The notes under the pieces were generated by a model that worked only from the letters and a program-made list of their open reading frames with translations, was not told where the DNA came from and did no database searches. Of a DNA stretch of 64,000 nt, positions 57,601 to 64,000 are shown one piece after another. This DNA is from Diphasiastrum complanatum (taxonomy: Eukaryota; Streptophyta; Lycopodiopsida; Lycopodiales; Lycopodiaceae). The stretch covers positions 45,828,087 to 45,892,086 of the forward strand of contig CM055092.1 of the NCBI GenBank assembly GCA_029204225.1. Reading direction: 5' to 3'. A program made the translations under genes and the position numbers. Numbering within the stretch: the stretch's first letter is position 1; each line of letters starts with the position of its first letter.

Positions 57601-60600
57601 TAAAATCTGGTCCACAACAAACTTAATTGACAAAGACGACTCTCTAGTAAACTCAACGTCCTACTATAGGAAAGTTTTCTTATCCTTTGAAACTTTAATC
57701 TCTATAGAATGTCATATTGATCTAGCACCCGAATGTACGAGGAAAATGTTCAGCAAAAGAAGAGCCCAACTATAAAAGCCCCTTGTAAATGTAAAATCAA
57801 GCATTCTTGAAAGCTAACGCCTACTTCTCCAAGCCCAAAAAAAGCTTTGTTACAGAGTTATGACAAAACCCATCATGTCACAGAAATGAGAGAGAGAGAG
57901 ACCCGGGGGAGGGGGGGGGGGGGGTGTTTTGCTCTTTATTGGTCAGTTGAAGCACACAAATCTCTTGCAAAATGATGATATTGATGGTTTTCCTAAGGAA
58001 AAACCTTAGCTGAGTACTTCTAGTTTACTCACACTCCATGCTACTCTAAATTCTTCTACGCTAGACGATGCTTCTAGACATTCTATTGTCTAAATCTCAA
58101 TCTCCTCTATACCCTTGTGGAACAATAATTTCCTTTGCGACTCCAGTTGGACGGCCAATCCTTAGCCAAAAACACTAGTCTATTATCTAAAAATATAAAT
58201 TTGAAAGTTCCTGCTTATTGAGATTGTAAAAATCTCCTCAAACAGTAAACTTCCTTTCTACGAGGGCCTACAAGGTAGTTTGTTGTTGATTGTTCTTGAA
58301 AACTTCGTTGGAGATTAAAAAAGGATTGGCAATTTATTGCTCTATTGCATTCTAATATTACATTGTCTCTAAAATTCTAATTCTGCCAAGGACATCCACT
58401 TCCATTTTATGGATTCAATGATCGAAGCTGAACTAACTCTCCATGGAAGAAACCAGATGCAAGGTGTCCTTGTAGCACTCATGCATATTAATTGTATAAT
58501 AGCACGGGAAGATTATCAAAAATGTGAACAAAGTTAACTCATAGAATTGAGCTCTAATTGAATAAAATAGAGCACACAAAACAATAGCCTCGAATAATCA
58601 CAATTTGGATCCCCTTGAAACATTCTAGTCCATTTACAAATGTTATAAAACTTGCATCACATAAGATATTCCAAATAAGTTTCAAGCTTTGATTTTAGCA
58701 ACGAATTTATCACTGCCAGGCAGCAACACGTTCATGCTAAAAAATTACAGATTGAACATTCTCAATCTCCTGCAGCTTATCAAAAGTCAAAGGTGACAAA
58801 GTCTAACTGACCAATCTTCCTTTGAAGAACACGAGGTAAAACATTGTTGCTTGCATTCTAATTTCTGTGGCAGGCCACTTCTCCATCATTTTCATCAAAC
58901 AACAAGCATCTTCACATTGCAAGACTTGCAGACTACGATCTTACCTTGTTGTGTTGCATCACAGGTGTCATGGGACCAGATTTTGATTTTGCAGAAGGAA
59001 GTGGCACCGGCGGCACGCCTCTTGAAGATGCAGGAATTTTTCCTGAATCTGTATTGTGCTTAAATAAGTTGATGATTATGCAGCTTGAAAGCACAAAATT
59101 ATATTGCAAGTGGTTCCAACTCCATCCTAACCTCAAAGGTCAATCATCAAGCTTGAAGGAACCATAAAGCTTTCCTTGTCTTAGTCAGCATCAGTTTTAC
59201 AAGATATAGCATCATGAAATAACAGAAACTTAAACCATACCTATATCCCCAGTATTGGCTGTTGATGATGGACGGTATCCATCACTACAATGGCAAAATC
59301 AAGAGGCAAGCACAATGAGTTCCCAATTTCCCTGAAAAAGCTATTACATAGATGTAGCAAAAACTAGAGAGTCAAGAAAAATACAATCATCAACCTAGAA
59401 CAATTTTAACCTCTTAGACTGCTGAATGTTTTGAGGTGCTTCTGACTTTGAGTCGATTTGGGCTTCTGCTGCAAAAAACCATGAAAGTGTTCCAGCCTCT
59501 TCATATTGGCCTGTTGAAGCCGAAAACAAAATCAGCAGAGAGAAGAATAAAGGACCAGCTCAGCTCGCATCCTCTTGTTACAAGTGAAGCAGTAAGATAG
59601 TCAAAGAGCACCCTACCAGCTCCTTGTTTGGATTTTTGTTGTTGCACTGGCACTTTCTTAGAATCAGCGTCTGATACAATTTCAGCTTCAGTCCCTGTGC
59701 CTTTTCTAGGGTAATACCCATTTGTATTGTCTGGTTTATTTACTTCAAGAAATGGGTGTGAGTTTGCCTTCTGTCCCACTTCAACTGAGTTGTCACCTTC
59801 TAATGTGAATTGTGCAGCATTCAAGCTATCTTCTGGATCATTTGGATCTGAAACACGAAATTGATCGACTTAGGAGAAAAACCTATCACGTCTCATACAG
59901 ATTACAAGAATTGGAGAAGTGGACTCTTCATTGATACTGCAAACAAAACTTACGACCACTGATATCTCATATGACTGTCCAAGTCAATTTCTTATCAAAT
60001 ATATTAGTACGTAGCAGCAGAAGAAAAGATACAAAGGTAACCACCTGCAGACTGCATATACTAGTATATTCTAAGTAGCGGATAAGACGTTAGCCTGCCT
60101 GGAAAAGTGTAGTGCTTGTGATGCTTTGGAAATTCTTTGACCAATATTTGCTGTGTCAGTCCCTCACGATCCGTGAACTCTTGACATGCAAGAAGGCGCT
60201 GCACAGAGGTCATTGCAAATCAAACCTCACGTCAGACAGTAAAACTACAGAACAATTACAATGTAAATATATAACGCACGTGGAAAGAATTACCAACTTT
60301 TGCCTTTTTCCTGAAACACCAGGATCTAAACAGAAGATCTCATACACACATGAAGAACTTCACAAACATAAGATTTCTCAGCAGAACAAATCTTAATGCA
60401 CCTGCGAGAGGCAAGACACCCTGATTTCTGTGGTCGCGAGCTCAGAAGTTTGCTGACTCAACAGATCATTGAGCTTATAAGCCACCGTTCCCAAATGATC
60501 GACCGCATTCACCAAAGCTTTGACGGAATAGTCCTTCAGATTCTCCAAAACCCTAGAATTGTTGCAAATTTGGTTTTATTAAAAAAAATACTATTCTCCA

Positions 60601-60979
60601 TTTTACAGTCAGATAAAGGGGAAGTGAAAGATCAACGTCTTACGCTTGCTTCTGGTCGCTATAAATGTAAGAAGATTCACAGTACTCAGCCGCGGAATAA
60701 AGCTGCGGTCTCAGATTCTTAAGCTCCTGTCATCACTCTGCCAATGAGCAACCCTTTGAGGACAAGGTGCAGCAGCAGATCAAACCTATAACATTCCAAG
60801 GAAAGAAACAGACACATCTAAAAGGCAACGAAAACATATCAAATAGAAATCAGCACCTGCAGAGCCATGAAGAAATCCTGACTTCGCTGCATTGAGACCT
60901 CATCGTAGGTCAAGGCAGACTCCGGCATTGAAGAAATGCTGGAAGGCGATTGCATGGAAGCAAGATTCTGCTGCATCAT
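54623..60979 (-). CDS. ABIL: ABI-like (ABIL) protein, SCAR/WAVE complex subunit, nine exons
   Basis: Exons on the minus strand, as I splice them: 60979-60857, 60726-60644, 60552-60402, 60198-60099, 59847-59617, 59510-59411, 59284-59241, 59018-58945, 54799-54623. All phases agree, giving 360 residues. Exon 1 has LTYDEVSMQRSQDFFMALQ; exon 2 ELKNLRPQLYSAAEYCESSY; exon 3 LENLKDYSVKALVNAVDHLG then TVAYKLNDLL; exon 4 CQEFTDREGL then FPKHHKHYTFP. These match the conserved N-terminal ABI homology helix region of plant ABIL proteins. The last exon gives a basic tail, RSKSVLFSLLGKKKGGKQSK, like the family C-terminus. ABIL stabilises the SCAR/WAVE complex that activates ARP2/3 actin nucleation in the cytoplasm. 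An in-frame TAG just upstream supports the ATG at 60979. Intron 4 appears to be GC-AG; the other donors are GT. Intron 8 is about 4.1 kb. Exons 1-5 are firm; the last exon and possible extra exons in intron 8 are less so. Confidence 0.85.
55831..56183. repeat. 28-bp perfect inverted repeat pair in ABIL intron 8
   Basis: TTGCTTGTCTGAAGGATTTC plus eight more bases (55831-55858) returns in perfect inverse form at 56156-56183, about 300 bp away. It could be a foldback/MITE-like remnant, or a local inverted duplication. Confidence 0.7.
57905..57924. repeat. G-run (GGGGGAGGGGGGGGGGGGGG)
   Basis: Five G, one A, then fourteen G on the plus strand, after a short GA repeat. It is on the non-template strand of nothing known on +; relative to ABIL it lies in intron 8 on the template strand. 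Confidence 0.9.
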
Positions 60980-61197
60980 CTTTGATTCCTACAGCAATTC
61001 CCTCAATATTCAACCTCCTCGGACCCAACAACAACATCTACGCCATTGCACAGCAAACGGGGGTATATTACTCTATTTTCCTCCATCAAAAGCTTAAAAA
61101 CTAAGCAATCGGAGTGCTGTGAGGAGGGCTTGATCGCAGGAGGAAGCGTGCACAATAAAAAAGGGCAGATTAGAGGTTAAATTGGTAAATCAGCAAT

Positions 61198-61263
<66 letters not shown>

Positions 61264-61270
61264 CCAAAAG
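60980..61270 (-). promoter_or_regulatory. ABIL leader/promoter region with CT-rich tract
   Basis: Upstream of the ABIL ATG on the minus strand is a (CT)n tract (plus-strand GA repeat at 61204-61259). CT-rich tracts are common in plant leaders and core promoters. No TATA box was fixed. Confidence 0.4.
61204..61259. repeat. (GA)n microsatellite
   Basis: About 56 bp of GA repeat, some 225 bp upstream of the ABIL start codon. Confidence 0.95.
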
Positions 61271-64000
61271 AAAGAAAAGAGAAAGAAGAGTGTGAAGGAA
61301 GAACGTCGATCTGACGCTTTCTTTTGTGATGATGGTACAAGGTCATGTGGTCACAGGGGTCACGTTTTGTTGCCATTGGGGTTGGAGGGCTGGAGGGCTT
61401 TTGAATCATTTTGTGATTCCGGGATCGCATATTCGGTGACGTATTTTTATGTGAAGGATCTATTCAATCAAGCCACACAAACATAAGGTCATTGCTCCTG
61501 AGTATTGATCTTGCCAGCAAATTAGCACAACCTTGTAAACCTTGGTGGCAGTATCCACGATCATACCAGCTCTTGGAGATATATATTTTTGGTGGGAGTC
61601 TATTTGTGTTGCTAGCTCGATTGGTGTTGCTAGCTCCGTCAGTGTTGGGAGCTCAATGTAGCTCTTGTTGATGGGATTCTAAATGTATTCAAACATAAGG
61701 CAATGTGTTGAGATTTGTCAATGGAGTTTTAAAGGAAGTCAACTTTAAAGGATAAATTGTGGAGCCGTTTTTAAGTTTTGAGGCTTAGACCTCAATGGAG
61801 GGATCACTTACCCAACATGAAAGTGAATTTGCATGAATGGAAAAAAGTAGACCATGTTTGATTCCACCAACATGTGCACATGTAGAAGAGAAAAGCAATC
61901 ACTCAATTGCACGTATTCCATCTCTTCTTGCATGTCGGTAAGTAGGAATCTTCATGCAGTTCTTTGTTTCTTGACTCTGGACTAGTCCTCCTGCTCATCC
62001 TCCTTTTTTTCTTTTTCTTTCTCTGTCCGTTTTTCTTTCTCTTCTTTGGCTTGGTGATGAAGCGAGTGTGAATTTTTTTTTATTCTGGTGGATCTTAGGT
62101 TGTCATGTGTTCAACTCTACTTCTCATCTAAAAGCTATATTCAAAAAAGACAACCAATTTAAACAATCGACGAATTTTGCAAGAGGCTATTGTGAAGCTA
62201 GCACCAAGTGCAAGCTTTGTGTTTGTTCAAAGCCAAGTGAGATTTCATTACTTGTTTTAAGTGTAAGGCATTATTAGAGTGTATTACATAAGAGACATGA
62301 TGCTTCAAACAAACACAAACAGATAGTTCGTATTTGAATCGGACTAATGCAATCACCTAACTCTCAATCACCTAAGTCTGAGTCAATGGTTACATCTATT
62401 TGGAGCAAGTGAGAAGTGCATTGCGGTGTATTCAACCTTTGCCAACCTTAAAGAGCCAAAGTGCAAATCAAAAAGCAAGATCAAACTAGGACAAAGAGAA
62501 AAAATAAGGTGCAAGGCAAGAAGGCATCAAGTGGACCACAAAGTGGACGGTAAATGATAAATCTTTTGGCTCAATGAGCCCTGATACCTGTGCGGACACA
62601 ATCAATTGGAGCTCAAGGAGCTCAACATAAAGTACAACAAGGACTGATTCAGGGCTCAAAGGAATTCCAAAGTCAAGCTTTATAAACCAGCTAGTTGTTT
62701 ACTTTCCAATGTAAAACATCTAAGCCTCTGATTTGTGGTGTGCTAGTTACCATATTAATAAAGTGGCTAGTAAATTAAGTACTACGCCAAGTAGCTTAAA
62801 TGTACTTAGAGAATATGGTAATCTGACAATCTGATGAGTACCTAAGATTTGGTAAAAGTGCAGTGGACATTGTAAAGCTAGCACCAATTGCAAGCTTTAC
62901 TCCCAGTGCCAATGGCACCAACATTGTTCTCGGTGCCAACAATGCTCCCATTGTTCCTGCCGCCATTGGCACTAGCATCACTCCTGGCGCCATTGCGATC
63001 AAAATCTAGTCGGCACCAAATATTGATGGCTCGAAAATTTTGATCGGTTCTAGTGAAGTCCAGAGAGCTCTTGCGCCAATGCCCCGGAGACTGGGGTCGA
63101 TTCACACACTTGAAATGTAACCTTCTTAGGTCTTTTAATAGTGTGGAATTTTTCTCCAGTGACTTTAATTACCTTTTGAGTTTCAGTTTTCAGTAAAAGC
63201 GCTAATTGTAAGGCAGCTTCAAATCTTTTTGATCTGGCGCCAAGCTAAGGGTCGTGTTCCGGAATGCTAGTGGTATGTCATTGGGGCCATTTGGTTTGAG
63301 ATGCCAACGGTTTGTTGTTGGGGACATTTGGTCCAAAAACTAGTTGTCTTCATATCTATTGTGGCTTATGGTTTTGAGTGCTCTTTGCGTGAATGTAAGA
63401 TGGGCTAAGCACTTGGGGAATGGGCTCTAGCTCGTTGACTGAGTTGGATGGAAGCTACTTGTTTATGGTTGTCCAATCTAGCATGGTGCCAAGTTAGCTT
63501 CAATGCTCATATCGAAGCTTTGAGTTGGTTAAGTTTGATATACGTCAAAAAACTTGCTTGAAATGGATGTTATTCGATTGTACTGAAGGTTCGAGTTGGT
63601 TACGATGTAAGTCGGGTGGCTTGCTTGGAAGGAAGTTACCCACATTGGGACACCTGATTTGGCATGGCGCCAGGTTTGGCTCTCAATATTGGCTTTAGAA
63701 CTTCAAGTTGATTAAGTCCGATCTTTGTTGGTGAGTTGGCTGCTTGTATGTCAAGTGGGTTCAGACAACAAGTATTGAAAGCAGGGAAGCTAAGTTGTGG
63801 TTCCCAACTCCCTTTGGGATGCCTGAACTAGATGTGGTATCCAAGTTGACTGGTTGGTCTAGGTCTCATAGACATGGCCATTGTTTGGGATTCAATATGA
63901 CATTTATTGTGCAAGGTGTTGCCTAAGGTGTAAGCAAGGGTGTTTCCACAATCAGGGTGGTTGGTAGAACGAGAGACTTGATGCGACAAAGTGCTATCCT
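61271..64000. other. Gene-free intergenic DNA with degenerate repeats
   Basis: No gene recognised. A 27-bp motif, AGCTAGCACCAAGTGCAAGC-like, occurs near 62195 and 62873. From about 62900 the sequence repeats GGCGCCAA/GGTGCCAA elements. From about 63400 to 63760 degenerate units containing GCATGGTGCCAAGTTAGCTT or GCATGGCGCCAGGTTTGGCT recur about 180 bp apart (63481, 63662). Confidence 0.4.

Noticed and set aside
58737-58769. Alternative last exon of ABIL right after exon 8 (EIENVQSVIF)
   Set aside because: Phase and acceptor fit, but the exon at 54799-54623 gives a basic tail like the family C-terminus; kept only as a possible isoform.

Overview
The window is nuclear DNA of a land plant with a large, repeat-rich genome. 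Three signs support this: dense nests of degenerate LTR retrotransposons (mostly Ty1/copia, one Ty3/gypsy-like), a CACTA (tnp2) transposase remnant, and a few sparse host genes with plant hallmarks and long introns. Very low gene density, a 4.1-kb terminal intron and a decayed bacterial-like amino-DNA-methyltransferase lean towards a fern or other non-seed plant, or a gymnosperm. That is an inference; species cannot be read from the window.

Layout. 0.2-1.4 kb: CACTA tnp2 transposase remnant (-). 1.4-7.6 kb: copia 'family A' copy 1 (-), carrying a 5'-truncated family C copia (+) at 4.0-5.4 kb. 7.6-13.7 kb: copia family D (+), interrupted by a deleted copia family E (-) at 10.4-12.8 kb. 13.7-16.1 kb: further D and A/F-type fragments, with three LTR/primer-binding-site junctions in a row. 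16.1-19.0 kb: a broken multi-frame coding region (-) of unrecognised family. 19.2-23.4 kb: A-rich, strand-asymmetric DNA studded with at least 13 copies of a GC-rich palindrome, split by a 104-bp tandem repeat. 26.2-26.7 kb: a small intact C2-domain gene (+). 27.8-28.4 kb: an unrecognised ORF with a coiled-coil-like segment. 29.9-30.6 kb: beta-class amino-methyltransferase remnant (-). 31.0-31.3 kb: three tandem tRNA-like (SINE-like) units. 34.2-36.5 kb: copia family B (+), cut by an LTR of family A copy 2. 36.5-43.8 kb: family A copies 2 and 3 (-), in tandem and sharing an LTR that is broken by a 1.35-kb inversion. 44.97-45.12 kb: a U12 spliceosomal snRNA gene (+). 45.7-49.6 kb or beyond: Ty3/gypsy-like gag-protease element (-) without a visible reverse transcriptase. 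54.6-61.0 kb: a nine-exon ABI-like (ABIL) gene (-), a SCAR/WAVE-complex subunit. 61.3-64 kb: no gene seen, some degenerate repeats.

Only three units look functional: the C2-domain gene, the U12 snRNA gene and ABIL. They are unrelated in pathway (probable signalling/membrane protein, minor-spliceosome RNA, actin nucleation) and are separated by transposon debris. All retroelement reading frames seen are interrupted by stops, frameshifts, deletions or insertions, so none looks autonomous. Element and LTR boundaries were read by eye from TG..CA-like ends, primer-binding sites and purine tracts, and may be off by a few bases.
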